Positions 47,596 to 57,837 of a DNA stretch of 64,000 bases are shown in pieces. Each line of letters starts with the position of its first letter. Within the stretch, counting starts at the first letter, position 1. The stretch comes from Sphingobium wenxiniae (GTDB lineage Bacteria; Pseudomonadota; Alphaproteobacteria; Sphingomonadales; Sphingomonadaceae). The stretch spans positions 312,654 to 376,653 of the forward strand of contig NZ_VLKK01000003.1 of assembly GCF_007830065.1 (NCBI RefSeq). The letters are read 5' to 3'. The notes beneath the pieces are model-generated. The model was not told the DNA's origin, did not search any database, and worked only from the letters and a program-made list of their open reading frames with translations. A program made the position numbers and the translations under genes.

Positions 47596-48327
47596 ATGAT
47601 CCGGATCGGTTGTTCAGGGTGGAATTATCGCGATTGGCGCGGCCGTTTCTACCCGGAGAAACTGGCGGCGAAGCACTGGTTCGCTTTCTATGCCGAACAT
47701 TTCGATACGGTGGAAATCAACAACAGCTTCTATCGCCTGCCCGGCCCCGAACTGGTGGACCGCTGGCGGGCACAGGCGCCGCCGGGCTTTTGCTACGCAG
47801 TGAAGGCGAACCGTTACCTCACGCAGATGAAGAAGCTCAAGGACTGCGAGGAACCGTTGGAAAGGATGATGGCGTCGTTCCGCCATTTCTCCACCACGCT
47901 GGGGCCGGTTCTCTACCAGTTGCCGCCGCATTTTCCGCTGGACATCGACAGGCTGGAAAATTTCCTCCGCATCTGTCCCCGCGATCCGGTGCCTGTCTTC
48001 GAATTTCGGCATGCAAGCTGGTATGTGGAGGAGGTTTATACGCTGCTGGACCGCCACGGCGCAGCCTTGTGCGTTCACGACATGTCCGGATCGGCAAGCC
48101 CGCGCCTGGCCATGGGATCGACCGCCTATGTCCGTTTTCACGGCGCGGATGGCAAATATCATGGCCGCTATGGCGAAAGGAAACTGACCGGCTGGGCCGA
48201 ATGGATGACCGAGCAGGGCCGAAAGGGCCGCTCCGTCTGGGCCTATTTCAACAATGATTATAATGCGGAGGCCATCAAGGACGCGCGCTTGTTGAAGGAT
48301 ATGCTGGGCCAGAACGCCGGGCGCTGA
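47596..48327 (+). CDS. DUF72 family protein
   Basis: A 243-residue TIM-barrel-like protein of the DUF72 (YecE) family with the N-terminal [16 protein letters not shown] and the segments [11 protein letters not shown] and [10 protein letters not shown]. Biochemical role unknown. The start is ATG 47596; the open frame further upstream is antisense to thiE. Its last codons form one arm of a strong hairpin (48309-48360). Confidence 0.9.
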   Translation: MIRIGCSGWNYRDWRGRFYPEKLAAKHWFAFYAEHFDTVEINNSFYRLPGPELVDRWRAQAPPGFCYAVKANRYLTQMKKLKDCEEPLERMMASFRHFSTTLGPVLYQLPPHFPLDIDRLENFLRICPRDPVPVFEFRHASWYVEEVYTLLDRHGAALCVHDMSGSASPRLAMGSTAYVRFHGADGKYHGRYGERKLTGWAEWMTEQGRKGRSVWAYFNNDYNAEAIKDARLLKDMLGQNAGR

Positions 48328-48360
48328 CGGAACCGATCGGCTCCGCGCCCGGCGTTCTGG
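48309..48360. terminator. Convergent 16-bp stem terminator between DUF72 gene and fda
   Basis: Perfect 16-bp inverted repeat (48309-48324 with 48345-48360) and a 20-base loop that itself contains CCGATCGG. The left arm is the last five codons of the DUF72 gene; the right arm lies 9 bases beyond the fda stop. It can serve transcription from both directions. Confidence 0.65.
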
Positions 48361-48369
48361 ATGTTCGGA

Positions 48370-49281
48370 TCAGGCCGCGACCGGGGTCTTGGCGGTCGAG
48401 GCGTTGTAGATCTCGTCGATCGCCCCGCCCAGCGAGGCGTTGAATTCATCGTCGCTCATCTGGTGGCGCAGGTCTTCCAGCAGCGCGCGACTGAAGCTGG
48501 CGATGATGCCCCGGTTTTTGGCGAGTTCGACGCAGGCTTCGGGGCGCTTGAAGCCGCCCGACAGCGCCACGACGCGCAACACGCGGGGATGGTCGACCAG
48601 CGGATCGAACAAGCCGGACTTGGCGGGGAGCGAAAGCTTGAGCATCACCTTGTCATCGCCCGGCAGCGCGTCGAGATTCTTGACGATTTCCTCCAGCAAT
48701 ATCTGGTCGGCTTCGGCCCGTTCGGGCGACTTGATGTTCACTTCCGGCTCGATGATCGGCATCAGACCGGCGGCAAGCACCTGTTGGCCGATTTCGAACT
48801 GCTGCTTCACGATGGCGGCGATGCCCTCGCGGTTGGCGAGATTGATGACCGAGCGTTCCTTGGTGCCGTAGACGCCCAGCGCCTTGGCACGCTTCAAGAG
48901 CGCATCCAGTTCCGGCATCGGCTTCATGAGCTGGACGCCGTTCGCTTCGTCCTCAAGGCCCTTGTCGATCTTGATGAAGGGGACGACGCCGCGCTCGATC
49001 AGCGCCTGCGGCACGGGCTTGCCGCCCGCCTGTCCGTCCATGGTCCGCTCGAACAGGATCGCGCCCAGCACCTTGTCGCCGGTGAAGGCGGGCGAGGTGA
49101 TGATGCGGCTCCGCATGGCGTGGATCAGGCCGAACATCTCCTCTTCGGTCGTCCAGGCGTCTTCCTCGACGCCATAGCCCTTGAGCGCCTTGGGCGTGGA
49201 GCCGCCGCTCTGGTCGAGCGCGGCGATAAAACCGTTGCCGTCCGCGATCTTGTTGGTCATTTCCTGATCCAGCATCTGCAC
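48370..49281 (-). CDS. fda: Class I fructose-bisphosphate aldolase
   Basis: A 303-residue bacterial class I aldolase that splits fructose-1,6-bisphosphate to DHAP and glyceraldehyde-3-phosphate by a Schiff-base lysine. GGSTPKAL near the N-terminus, FIKIDKG and IIEPEVNI mark the family. It is the last gene of the leftward tkt-gap-pgk-fda group, 48 bases after pgk. Confidence 0.93.
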   Translation of the reverse strand: MQMLDQEMTNKIADGNGFIAALDQSGGSTPKALKGYGVEEDAWTTEEEMFGLIHAMRSRIITSPAFTGDKVLGAILFERTMDGQAGGKPVPQALIERGVVPFIKIDKGLEDEANGVQLMKPMPELDALLKRAKALGVYGTKERSVINLANREGIAAIVKQQFEIGQQVLAAGLMPIIEPEVNIKSPERAEADQILLEEIVKNLDALPGDDKVMLKLSLPAKSGLFDPLVDHPRVLRVVALSGGFKRPEACVELAKNRGIIASFSRALLEDLRHQMSDDEFNASLGGAIDEIYNASTAKTPVAA

Positions 49282-49329
49282 ATACCTTCTCGATTGGTCG
49301 CGCCGCCCCTCCGGCCGCGCGGTGAATAT

Positions 49330-50529
49330 TCAGGCCATCAGCGCCTTGACGCCCGGCAGTTCCTTGCCTTCCATCCATTCGAGGAAGGCGCCGCCCGCCG
49401 TGGAGACGAAGGTGAAGTCACCCGCAACGCCCGCATGGTTGAGCGCGGCGACGGTGTCGCCTCCGCCTGCGACGGATATAAGCTGGCCTTCCCGGGTGAG
49501 CGCGGCGGCGGTCCTGGCCAGCGCCACGGTCGCCTTGTCGAAAGGCGCGATCTCGAACGCGCCAAGCGGACCGTTCCAGACCAGCGTGCGGCAATTTTTG
49601 AGCACATCGCCCAGCGCCTCGACAGCGGCGGGACCGACATCGAGGATCATTTCGTCCGCCGCGACTTCATGGACGTTGCAGATGCGGAGCGAGGGCGGAT
49701 TGGCCGCGAATTCCTTTGCCACCGCCACGTCATAGGGCAGATGGATGGTGCAGCCGGCACGGTCGGCGGCTTCGAAAATCGCTTCGGCGGTATCCGCCAG
49801 ATCCTTCTCGCACAGCGACTTGCCGACATCGACGCCGCGCGCATGGAGAAAGGTATTCGCCATGCCGCCGCCGATGATGAGATGATCGACCTTCGCGACG
49901 AGGTTGTTGAGCACATCCAGCTTGGTCGAAACCTTCGCCCCGCCGACAACCGCCGCGACCGGTTTCACCGGCTGGCCGAGCGCCGCCTGGAGGGCGTTCA
50001 GTTCCTTCTCCATCGAGCGCCCGGCAAAAGCGGGCAGTTTGTGCGCCAGCCCCTCGGTCGAGGCATGGGCGCGGTGCGCGGCGGAGAAGGCGTCGTTCAC
50101 ATACAGGTCGCCGATGGCGGCCATCGCGTCCGCCAGCGCGGGATCGTTCTTTTCCTCGCCGGGGTGGAAGCGGGTGTTTTCCAGGATCGCGATATCGCCG
50201 GGGCGCATCACCGCGATGCCGTCGACCGCCGCCTGTCCCGCGCAATCGGGGATGAATTGCACTTCGCGGCCCAGCACCTGCGAAAGCGGGCGCGTGATCT
50301 TGCTCAGCGAAAATTCCGGGTTCTTCTGCCCCTTGGGACGGCCGAAATGGGCGAGGATCAGCACCTTCGCGCCCCGGTCGGCCAGTTCGAGAATGGTCGG
50401 CATCGCGGCGCGCAGGCGGGTGTCGTCGCTGACCGAACCGTCCTGCATCGGCACGTTCAGATCCTCGCGCACCAGCACGGCCTTGCCGTTGATGTCGCCC
50501 ATGTCGTCAAGCGTCTTGAAGGGCTTCAC
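49330..50529 (-). CDS. pgk: Phosphoglycerate kinase
   Basis: A 399-residue two-domain glycolytic kinase. RADLNVPM-type start (read here [12 protein letters not shown]), HFGRPKG, the EKxLxAL linker region ([12 protein letters not shown]) and the C-terminal GGGDT ATP motif are all present. Co-oriented with gap upstream (63-base gap) and fda downstream. Confidence 0.97.
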   Translation of the reverse strand: MKPFKTLDDMGDINGKAVLVREDLNVPMQDGSVSDDTRLRAAMPTILELADRGAKVLILAHFGRPKGQKNPEFSLSKITRPLSQVLGREVQFIPDCAGQAAVDGIAVMRPGDIAILENTRFHPGEEKNDPALADAMAAIGDLYVNDAFSAAHRAHASTEGLAHKLPAFAGRSMEKELNALQAALGQPVKPVAAVVGGAKVSTKLDVLNNLVAKVDHLIIGGGMANTFLHARGVDVGKSLCEKDLADTAEAIFEAADRAGCTIHLPYDVAVAKEFAANPPSLRICNVHEVAADEMILDVGPAAVEALGDVLKNCRTLVWNGPLGAFEIAPFDKATVALARTAAALTREGQLISVAGGGDTVAALNHAGVAGDFTFVSTAGGAFLEWMEGKELPGVKALMA

Positions 50530-50592
50530 GCCGCACTCCCCTGCTGCAAGGAAAGCCGCCGCCGGTCACGGGAACCGGCGGCGGCAAGGATA

Positions 50593-51603
50593 TTAAAGAT
50601 ACTTCGCGACCACGCCGGTCGTGTCGATCATGCGGTTCGAGAAACCCCATTCATTGTCATACCAGCTCAGCACGCGGACCAGCTTGCCGTCGATGACCGC
50701 CGTTTCCAGGCTGTCGACGGTGGAGCTGCGCGGATCGCCATTATAGTCGATCGACACCAGCGGTTCGTCCGAATAGCCGAGGATACCCTTGAGCGGGCCG
50801 GATTCCGATGCGGCCTTCAGCAGGCCGTTGACTTCCTCGACAGTCGTGTCGCGCCTGGCGATGAACTTGAGGTCAACGACCGAGACGTTCGGGGTCGGCA
50901 CGCGGACCGAGGAGCCGTCCAGCTTGCCCTTGAGGTCAGGCAGCACTTCACCCACCGCGCGGGCGGCGCCGGTGGTGGTCGGGATTATCGACAAAGCGGC
51001 GGCGCGGGCGCGGCGCATGTCCTTGTGAATCTGGTCCAGCGTGTTCTGGTCGTTGGTATAGCTGTGGATCGTCGTCATGAAGCCGCTTTCGATGCCGATG
51101 GCGTCGTGCAGCACCTTGGCGAGCGGGGCGAGGCAGTTGGTGGTGCAGCTTGCGTTGGAAATCACCACGTCGTCGGCGCTCAGCGAGTCATGGTTGACGC
51201 CGTAAACGACCGTCTTGTCCACGCCCGTCGCGGGGGCGGAGATGACGACGCGCTTCGCGCCTGCGGTCAGGTGGGCGCTTGCCTTCGCCTTGTCGGCGAA
51301 GATGCCGGTGCATTCGAGGGCGATGTCCACGCCCTGCGCGGCATGGGGCAGCTTGGCCGGATCGCGTTCGGCGGTGACGGCGATGCGCTTGCCGTTGATG
51401 ACGAGGGCATCGCCGTCGACGCTCACTTCGCCGGGGAAATTGCCGTGGACACTGTCGCGCTTGAACAGCAGGGCATTGGACTTGGCATCGCCCAGGTCGT
51501 TGATGCTGACCAGTTCGAGGTCATGATCGTTACGCTCCAGGATGGCGCGCGCGACAAGGCGGCCGATGCGCCCGAAACCGTTGATTGCTACCTTCGTTGC
51601 CAC
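50593..51603 (-). CDS. gap: Glyceraldehyde-3-phosphate dehydrogenase
   Basis: A 336-residue enzyme with the NAD-binding INGFGRIGR start and the catalytic cysteine in [12 protein letters not shown]. Second gene of the tkt-gap-pgk-fda cluster; 39 bases separate it from tkt. Confidence 0.97.
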   Translation of the reverse strand: MATKVAINGFGRIGRLVARAILERNDHDLELVSINDLGDAKSNALLFKRDSVHGNFPGEVSVDGDALVINGKRIAVTAERDPAKLPHAAQGVDIALECTGIFADKAKASAHLTAGAKRVVISAPATGVDKTVVYGVNHDSLSADDVVISNASCTTNCLAPLAKVLHDAIGIESGFMTTIHSYTNDQNTLDQIHKDMRRARAAALSIIPTTTGAARAVGEVLPDLKGKLDGSSVRVPTPNVSVVDLKFIARRDTTVEEVNGLLKAASESGPLKGILGYSDEPLVSIDYNGDPRSSTVDSLETAVIDGKLVRVLSWYDNEWGFSNRMIDTTGVVAKYL

Positions 51604-51642
51604 TGCAATTGACTCCCGTTTTGCGTGTTGGCTTGGATATGT

Positions 51643-53601
51643 TCAGGCGAGCGCGGCCGCGATCTGCGGCGCGATCTTGGCGGCGGTGAGGCCGAAATGG
51701 TCGTAGAGCACCTCGGCCGGAGCCGATGCGCCAAAGCTGTCGATACCGAAACGCAGCGAGGCATAGCGTTCCCAGCCGAAGGTCGTGCCCGCCTCAATCG
51801 ACGCGTGCAAGACGCCCTGCGGCAGAATGTCGTCCTTGTACGACTGCGTCTGCGCCTCGAAATGCGCCCAGCTCGGCATGGAGACGACATCCGCGCCGAT
51901 GCCCTGCGCTTCGAGCGCATCGGCGGTGGCGGCGGCGATCTCGACTTCCGATCCGGTGGCGATCAGCACCACCTTGCGGTCCGCCTTGGCCGCGCGCAGG
52001 CGGTAGGCGCCCTTGGCCGACAGATTTTCGCCCGCCTTTTCGGTGCGGAGCTGCGGCAGGTTCTGGCGGGTGAGCGCCAATACGGAGGGACCAGTCGCAT
52101 CCTTGAGCGCCAATTCCCAGCATTCCGCCGTCTCGACCACGTCGGCCGGGCGGTAAACGTCGAGATTGGGGATCATCCGGAGCGACATGACATGCTCGAT
52201 CGGCTGATGCGTCGGGCCGTCTTCGCCAAGGCCGATGGAATCATGCGTCAGAACGTGGATCACTCGCTGCTGCTGAAGCGCGGCCAGGCGGATGCCGCCG
52301 CGCATATAATCGGAGAAGACGAGGAATGTGCCGCCATAGGGGATGACGCCACCGTGCAGCGCCATGCCGTTCATCGCGCAGGCCATGCCGAATTCGCGGA
52401 TGCCGTAATAGATGTAGCGGCCCGCATAATCGTCACGGGTCAGCGGCCCGGTGGACTTGGTCTTGGTGTTGTTGGAGCCGGTGAGGTCGGCCGATCCGCC
52501 CACGGTTTCGGGCAGCAGGTCGTTGATCGCGCCCAGTGCCAGTTCGCTGGCCTTGCGGGTCGCCACCTTCTGCGGCGCAGCGATCAGGCTGTCGATATAG
52601 GCATCGAGCGAGAAACCGGCGGGCAGTTCCCCCGCCATGCGGCGCTCGAATTCCGCCTTTTGTCCGTTGCTTGCGAGACGGCCTTCCCATTCGGCGCGAA
52701 CAGGTGCGCCCCTCGCGCCGATCTCGCGCCATCCGGCGGCGACATCTTCGGGGATGACGAACGGTTCGGCTGCCCAGCCGAGAAATTCGCGCGCGGCGGC
52801 GACTTCCGCTTCGCCCAGCGCGGAGCCGTGGACGCCGGACGTGCCTGCCTTGTTGGGCGCGCCATAACCGATCTTGGTGGAGCAGGCGATCAACGAGGGA
52901 CGCGGATCGGCCAGCGCCTCGTCGATGGCGCGGCGCACATCGGCCGTGTCATGGCCGTCGCAGGACACGACATGCCAGCCGGTTGCGGCATAGCGGGCGC
53001 GCACGTCTTCGTTGGAGGACAGGTCCACCGCGCCGTCGATGGTGATCTTGTTATCGTCCCACAGCACGATCAGGCGGCCAAGGTTCAGATGCCCCGCCAG
53101 ACCGATGGCTTCATGGTTGATGCCTTCCATCAGGCAGCCGTCGCCCGCGATCACCCATGTCCGATGGTCGACCAGATCGTCGCCGAACTGGGCATTCAGG
53201 TGCCGCTCCGCAATCGCCATACCGACGGCGGTGGCGAGGCCGGAGCCGAGCGGCCCGGTGGTCGCCTCGACCCCCGCCAGCTCGAAATTTTCCGGGTGGC
53301 CGGCGCAAGGACTGTTCAACTGGCGGAAATTGCGGATGTCCTCGATGGTCGGGCGCGCATAGCCGGTCAGGTGCAGCAGCGAGTAGATCAGCATCGACCC
53401 ATGGCCCGCCGACAGCACGAAGCGGTCGCGGTCGGCCCATTTGGGCTGGCCCGGATCGAACTTCAGATAATCGGAAAAGAGAACCGTGGCGACATCGGCC
53501 ATGCCCATGGGCATACCCGGATGCCCGCTATTGGCAGCCTGAACCGCGTCCATGGAGAGGGCGCGAATGGCATTGGCGAGCGTTTTTTCGGAAACGGTCA
53601 T
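51643..53601 (-). CDS. tkt: Transketolase
   Basis: A 652-residue thiamine-diphosphate enzyme of the pentose phosphate pathway. GHPGMPMGMAD (N-terminal), the TPP motif GDGCLMEG and the C-terminal region HVLTHDSIGLGEDGPTHQP are complete. First gene of the leftward carbon-metabolism cluster and divergent from the small coiled-coil/zapA genes. Confidence 0.97.
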   Translation of the reverse strand: MTVSEKTLANAIRALSMDAVQAANSGHPGMPMGMADVATVLFSDYLKFDPGQPKWADRDRFVLSAGHGSMLIYSLLHLTGYARPTIEDIRNFRQLNSPCAGHPENFELAGVEATTGPLGSGLATAVGMAIAERHLNAQFGDDLVDHRTWVIAGDGCLMEGINHEAIGLAGHLNLGRLIVLWDDNKITIDGAVDLSSNEDVRARYAATGWHVVSCDGHDTADVRRAIDEALADPRPSLIACSTKIGYGAPNKAGTSGVHGSALGEAEVAAAREFLGWAAEPFVIPEDVAAGWREIGARGAPVRAEWEGRLASNGQKAEFERRMAGELPAGFSLDAYIDSLIAAPQKVATRKASELALGAINDLLPETVGGSADLTGSNNTKTKSTGPLTRDDYAGRYIYYGIREFGMACAMNGMALHGGVIPYGGTFLVFSDYMRGGIRLAALQQQRVIHVLTHDSIGLGEDGPTHQPIEHVMSLRMIPNLDVYRPADVVETAECWELALKDATGPSVLALTRQNLPQLRTEKAGENLSAKGAYRLRAAKADRKVVLIATGSEVEIAAATADALEAQGIGADVVSMPSWAHFEAQTQSYKDDILPQGVLHASIEAGTTFGWERYASLRFGIDSFGASAPAEVLYDHFGLTAAKIAPQIAAALA

Positions 53602-53773
53602 CGGGGGCGGGCGTCTTTCCTGTCTGGCGAGATGCCCGCATCATGCAGGCGAGTCGGAATCGGGCTTCCTTTGTCCCGTCAAGCCCCATGCGTCAACCAT
53701 GGGCGGGATCGCCGCCGCGCCGGACCGTTCAATCACGGCTTTTTCGCGGCGGCAAGTTTCGCTATGCAGGGCC

Positions 53774-53968
53774 ATGGCAAGCGACCGCATGAAGCAGGCG
53801 ATCGACGCGCTGGAACGCGCAATCGACCGTCTGGAACAGAATATGGACAGGCTGGGGCCGTCCGTTTCCCCTTCCCCCTCTTCCAGCGTCGATGCGGCGG
53901 CGGCGCGCGCCGCGCTCAAGTCGCTGGACGCGCTGATCGGCGAACTCAAGGAAGGCGCGCATGGCTGA
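53774..53968 (+). CDS. Small coiled-coil protein upstream of zapA
   Basis: A 64-residue protein made of a heptad-like helix (MKQAIDALERAIDRLEQNMDRL), a Ser/Pro linker and a second helix. It resembles the short DUF4164-type proteins found before zapA in alphaproteobacteria (recollection). It overlaps zapA by 8 bases, so probably coupled to division. Start ATG 53774 with CAGGG upstream; the frame is open further back but without similarity. Confidence 0.75.
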   Translation: MASDRMKQAIDALERAIDRLEQNMDRLGPSVSPSPSSSVDAAAARAALKSLDALIGELKEGAHG

Positions 53969-54296
53969 AACCACGCTCACTATCGCCGGGCGGCAATATG
54001 ACCTGCGCTGCCGCGACGGCGAGGAAACGCATCTGGCGCATCTCGCCGGCCTGATCGAGCGCAAGGCGCGGATGGCGCAGCAATCGACTCCGGGACTGAC
54101 GGAGGTGCGGACATTGCTGTTCGCGGCGCTGTTCCTGGCCGACGAACTCAACGACATGAAGCGCGAAGTCGCCGGGCGGCAGGAAGCCTTGCCGCTGGGC
54201 GGCGAAGACGATCCGGCGGTGCTGGCGATAGAAGCTCTGACGGCCCGGCTGGAAAAGCTGAGCGATGGACTTGCCGCCCCGGCCGCGGACGCCTAA
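53961..54296 (+). CDS. zapA: Cell division protein ZapA
   Basis: A 111-residue FtsZ-ring stabiliser. The N-terminal TLTIAGRQYDLRCRDGEE and following helix HLAHLAGLIERK are the ZapA domain; a coiled-coil-rich C-terminus follows. It lies just upstream of the 6S RNA and cyclo-ligase gene, a conserved bacterial arrangement. Confidence 0.92.
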   Translation: MAETTLTIAGRQYDLRCRDGEETHLAHLAGLIERKARMAQQSTPGLTEVRTLLFAALFLADELNDMKREVAGRQEALPLGGEDDPAVLAIEALTARLEKLSDGLAAPAADA

Positions 54297-54297
54297 A

Positions 54298-54445
54298 TAG
54301 GAGGTGACGGGTACTGCCTGGTACGAGCTTTAGCGAACATCCCTGAGGCGATAATCACATCCACGGGGGCTGTCCCTGGGCGGGCCCTGGCCCGATCTAC
54401 ATGGTCCCCACCTGACGTTGAGGCGTCAGAGGATTTTCCAGCAAA
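54298..54445 (+). ncRNA. ssrS: 6S RNA
   Basis: Position between zapA and a 5-FTHF cyclo-ligase gene is the classic site for 6S RNA, the regulator that binds sigma70 RNA polymerase. AGGTG (54302-54306) can pair with CACCT near 54409-54413 as a closing stem around a long irregular hairpin, and a CTGACG/CGTCAG stem followed by AGGATTTT (54412-54437) ends it. No reading frame fits. Boundaries approximate. Confidence 0.72.
54412..54437 (+). terminator. Terminator at the 3' end of 6S RNA
   Basis: Stem CTGACG/CGTCAG with a TTGAGG loop, followed by AGGATTTT. Sits between the RNA and the cyclo-ligase gene. Confidence 0.55.
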
Positions 54446-54513
54446 CGGCCGAGGCGGTCCCGTCACCCCTTTTCCCTTCCCTTCGCCGCCGCCCTGACGC
54501 AAAGGGCCAGCAT

Positions 54514-55104
54514 ATGAGCGACGAGCATAGCGACACGCCCGGCAAACCCACATTGCGCGCCCTTGCGCGGCAGCGGCGGCGCGCCTTTGTGGCGGGACTG
54601 GACCCGCTGGCGCACCGGCTGGCGTTCAAGGCGCTGCCCTCTCCGCTGGCGAAGCGGCTGGAGGATGCGCGGACGGTAGCGCTCTATATCGGGATCGAGG
54701 ATGAAGCGCCCGCGCAACGGCTGGCCGCAAAGCTGATCGACATGGGAAAGGTCGTGCTCCTGCCGCGCGTGATCGACCGGATCGGGAGCATGGAGTTCCT
54801 GTCCTGGCATCCGCATGCGCAGTTGCTGCCCGGTCCCTTCGGCACCAGCCATCCCGAACCGGGCGACGGGCCGATGGCGCCCGACGCCATCATCGCGCCG
54901 CTGCTGGGATTCGACCGGGCGATGAACCGGCTGGGTCAAGGGGGCGGCTATTACGACCGGGCCTTTGCGCGCCACCCGGACGCTCTGCGCATAGGGCTGG
55001 CATGGTCAGCGCAGGAGCAGGAGGCGATCCCCGCCGATCCGTGGGATCTGCCGCTGCACATGGTCCTGACCGAAGTGGAACTGATCGAGGGGAATGAGCC
55101 GTGA
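54514..55104 (+). CDS. 5-formyltetrahydrofolate cyclo-ligase
   Basis: A 196-residue enzyme (EC 6.3.3.2) that turns 5-formyl-THF into 5,10-methenyl-THF with ATP. The C-terminal signature APLLGFDRAMNRLGQGGGYYDR is clear, within the usual length. The start is ATG 54514. It overlaps the DUF2842 gene by 4 bases (GTGA). Confidence 0.93.
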   Translation: MSDEHSDTPGKPTLRALARQRRRAFVAGLDPLAHRLAFKALPSPLAKRLEDARTVALYIGIEDEAPAQRLAAKLIDMGKVVLLPRVIDRIGSMEFLSWHPHAQLLPGPFGTSHPEPGDGPMAPDAIIAPLLGFDRAMNRLGQGGGYYDRAFARHPDALRIGLAWSAQEQEAIPADPWDLPLHMVLTEVELIEGNEP

Positions 55105-55328
55105 AGCAATATGAACCGAGCTGGCGCAAGCCCGCGGGTATGTTCATCATCCTGGCGCTCATCCTGCTCTGGGCTGTGCTGGTGGGCAGCCTTTCCGGCC
55201 TGATCGGGCGACTGCCGATGATCGCGCAGGTGCCGGTCTATGTCTTCCTTGGCCTTATCTGGATATGGGTCCTGCCCTTGAAGCGCCTGCTGGCCTGGAT
55301 GGAGACGGGCCGCTGGCGGCGCGGATAA
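55101..55328 (+). CDS. DUF2842 family small membrane protein
   Basis: A 75-residue protein with two membrane helices (about 13-33 and 43-62) and the family start SWRKPxG. Starts at GTG overlapping the cyclo-ligase stop. Function unknown; the tail is basic (GRWRRG). Confidence 0.82.
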   Translation: MKQYEPSWRKPAGMFIILALILLWAVLVGSLSGLIGRLPMIAQVPVYVFLGLIWIWVLPLKRLLAWMETGRWRRG

Positions 55329-55579
55329 ACCGTGACAGCCCTTCCTTTTCGGTATATCTCCCAAACCGTTAAGGGGTCGTAACGGATAGCCGCATTAGAC
55401 GGACCGCCATCGCCCGGCCGCAGGGGGAGGCGAAGGCATGGCCATCGACCCATCATGGCGATCCGCAAGCGCCCACGACGGCGCCCCTCTCCCGCGCGCT
55501 CTTTCCCCCAGCTTCACGGGCGGAGCCACCCCGCCACGACACCCGACATGATGGTGGCGCAGCGCAACAGGAGGACAAG

Positions 55580-56308
55580 ATGGTGCCAATGAGCAAGAGA
55601 TTGTTTGCGGAAACCTTCGGTACATTCTGGCTTGTTTTCGGCGGATGCGGCAGCGCCGTGCTGGCGGCGGCCTTTCCCGATGTGGGCATCGGTCTGCTGG
55701 GCGTCAGCCTGGCTTTCGGCCTGACATTGCTGACCATGGCCTATTCCATCGGCCACATATCGGGATGCCACCTCAATCCCGCCGTGACCATCGGCCTGTG
55801 GGCGGGCGGGCGCTTTCCCACGCGGGACATCGCGCCCTATATCGTCGCGCAGCTGGTGGGGGGCGTGATCGCCGCCGCGCTGCTGCTCTATATCGCGAGC
55901 GGGGAGCCGGACTTCGTGCTGATGGGCAATGGCCTGGCCGTGAACGGCTATGGCGCCAATTCGCCCGGCGGCTATATGCTGTCGTCGGCCTTCGCCATCG
56001 AAATCGTGCTGACTTTCGGCTTCCTGAGCGTGATCCTGGGGTCCACCGACAACCGCGCGCCCGCCGGTTTCGCGCCGATCGCCATCGGGCTCGCACTGAC
56101 GCTGATCCACCTCATCAGCATTCCGGTCACCAACACGTCGGTCAATCCCGCGCGCAGCACGGGTCCGGCATTGCTGGTCGGAGGGATAGCCCTGCAACAG
56201 CTCTGGCTGTTCTGGGTCGCGCCGATTGCCGGCGCGGTGATCGCCGGCGGCGTCTATCGCTGGCTCGCGGCGGAGGACAAAGCGCCGGTGGTGGGCGATA
56301 ATCTGTAA
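55580..56308 (+). CDS. aqpZ: Aquaporin Z
   Basis: A 242-residue six-helix water channel of the inner membrane. Both pore motifs are intact: HLNPAVT and SVNPARS, with the arginine of the selectivity filter. AGGAGG lies 6 bases before the ATG at 55580. The upstream 250 bases (55329-55579) hold no gene I can support. Confidence 0.94.
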   Translation: MVPMSKRLFAETFGTFWLVFGGCGSAVLAAAFPDVGIGLLGVSLAFGLTLLTMAYSIGHISGCHLNPAVTIGLWAGGRFPTRDIAPYIVAQLVGGVIAAALLLYIASGEPDFVLMGNGLAVNGYGANSPGGYMLSSAFAIEIVLTFGFLSVILGSTDNRAPAGFAPIAIGLALTLIHLISIPVTNTSVNPARSTGPALLVGGIALQQLWLFWVAPIAGAVIAGGVYRWLAAEDKAPVVGDNL

Positions 56309-56320
56309 AGGAAGGGCACG

Positions 56321-56344
56321 GGGCCGATGCTTCGGCGTCGGCCC
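56321..56344 (+). terminator. UUCG-loop hairpin downstream of aqpZ
   Basis: GGGCCGATGC and GCGTCGGCCC pair over 10 bp (one G-T) around TTCG, 12 bases after the aqpZ stop. Very stable; no long T tract. Confidence 0.6.
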
Positions 56345-56394
56345 TGATCGCGGGTCCATGAAGCGGGAAAATCCGGGCCATCCTTCGTGAAAGA

Positions 56395-56471
<77 letters not shown>

Positions 56472-56512
56472 GTTTGGTGTGGGCGGGCATCTATGCGGGC
56501 GCGCTTCGCCTG

Positions 56513-57667
56513 TCAACCGTCCGCAACAGGAGTTTCTTCTTTCTCTCCATTTTCTTTGCGCGGAGAGACGACCAACGTGCCGCGCTCGAACAGGAAACCG
56601 GCAATATCCGGGGTTCCGGCGGCCGAAACGACGGTCTGGATGATGATGAGCAGCGGCACGCCCAACAACGCGCCGGGCGTTCCCCACACCCATCCCCAAA
56701 AGGCCAGCGACACCAGAATCAGCAGCGGATTCATCGTCAGCCGCCGCCCCAGAATCATCGGCGTCACGATATTGGCCTCGACCAGATGAAAGCCGACCTG
56801 CAAGGCGGAGGGCAGCAACGCCCACCATGGATCGTCGAACACCATCAATCCGCCCAACGCCAGCAGCACCGCCGCCAGCATCGGCCCGAAATAGGGGATG
56901 AAGTTGAGCAGCGCGACGATGCCGCCCCACATCAGCGGCGAAGGCATTCCCACCAGCCACAGGGACAGCGCGACCGCCGCGCCCAGGCACAGGTTCACGG
57001 TCGCGATGGTCAGCACATAGGCGGACGTCGCGTCCACGACATTCTGGATGACGCGCGCCACGGCCATGGCTCCGTCGAAGCTGTCCCGACTGTTGATCGT
57101 GCGCCGCCGCAGCTTCGTCCAGCCCGCGAGGAAGAAATAGATGATGAGCAGGCCGAACACCATCTGGATGATCGCGGACGGCGCCGACGTCGCCGCGAAT
57201 TGCAGCAGCGAGCGGGGGGCATCGACCGCGGCGGTCTGGGCCGCCGCCACGGGGCCGCTCGCCAGCATCTGAACGGTTTCGTCGACGAAGCGCTGCAACT
57301 GGGAATAATAATCGATCAGCGGCGCGAGGTTGGACTGAATCCGGGGCAATCGCTGCGGCAATATGCTGAACCAGTCCGTCGCGGGAACGATAATCAGCAC
57401 CAGCGCGGTGTTGGCCACCAGCAGGAAAGCGATAACGGCGATCAGCGCGGCCAGCGCCGGAGGAACGCGCCGCCGCTCCATCCACTCCAGAAAGGGCACC
57501 AGCGCGATGGCGACGACCAGCGCGGCGGTCAGCGGCAGGAAGAATTCCGCGCCCGCGCTGAGCGCGAAAGGCAAGGCCAGCAGCAACCCCAGCCCCGTGC
57601 AGAGCGCGATGGACGCCAGCAGCCGGTCGCGCCGCCTGATGACCTCCTGCTCGTCCGTCGGTATCAT
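56513..57667 (-). CDS. AI-2E family permease (PerM/TqsA-like)
   Basis: A 384-residue inner-membrane protein with about eight helices in the AI-2E transporter pattern: paired N-terminal helices, a long soluble middle segment (about 110-190), then the conserved NFIPYFGP and PMILGRRL near the end. Substrate unknown. The start is ATG 57667; an upstream open frame is Arg-rich and not family-like. Confidence 0.9.
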   Translation of the reverse strand: MIPTDEQEVIRRRDRLLASIALCTGLGLLLALPFALSAGAEFFLPLTAALVVAIALVPFLEWMERRRVPPALAALIAVIAFLLVANTALVLIIVPATDWFSILPQRLPRIQSNLAPLIDYYSQLQRFVDETVQMLASGPVAAAQTAAVDAPRSLLQFAATSAPSAIIQMVFGLLIIYFFLAGWTKLRRRTINSRDSFDGAMAVARVIQNVVDATSAYVLTIATVNLCLGAAVALSLWLVGMPSPLMWGGIVALLNFIPYFGPMLAAVLLALGGLMVFDDPWWALLPSALQVGFHLVEANIVTPMILGRRLTMNPLLILVSLAFWGWVWGTPGALLGVPLLIIIQTVVSAAGTPDIAGFLFERGTLVVSPRKENGEKEETPVADG

Positions 57668-57837
57668 CGCCAATCCGTCCTTGCCCAGCTTCGGAGAAAT
57701 GCTGTGCGCCCGTAGAAAGGAGGCGTCAATTTCGATTTGGGCCGCAGGACGGCGGCGGGAAGGAAAACGCCGCCTTAACCGAATATTCGCTTCTGCGCGG
57801 CACATTCCGGCCCGAAGAGGAAGGAACGGGGCTACAC

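Noticed and set aside
48361..51612. A 1083-codon open frame on the plus strand
   Set aside because: It is antisense to fda, pgk and gap; the translation is Arg/His/Gly-rich low-quality sequence, as expected from a third-position-GC-biased genome.
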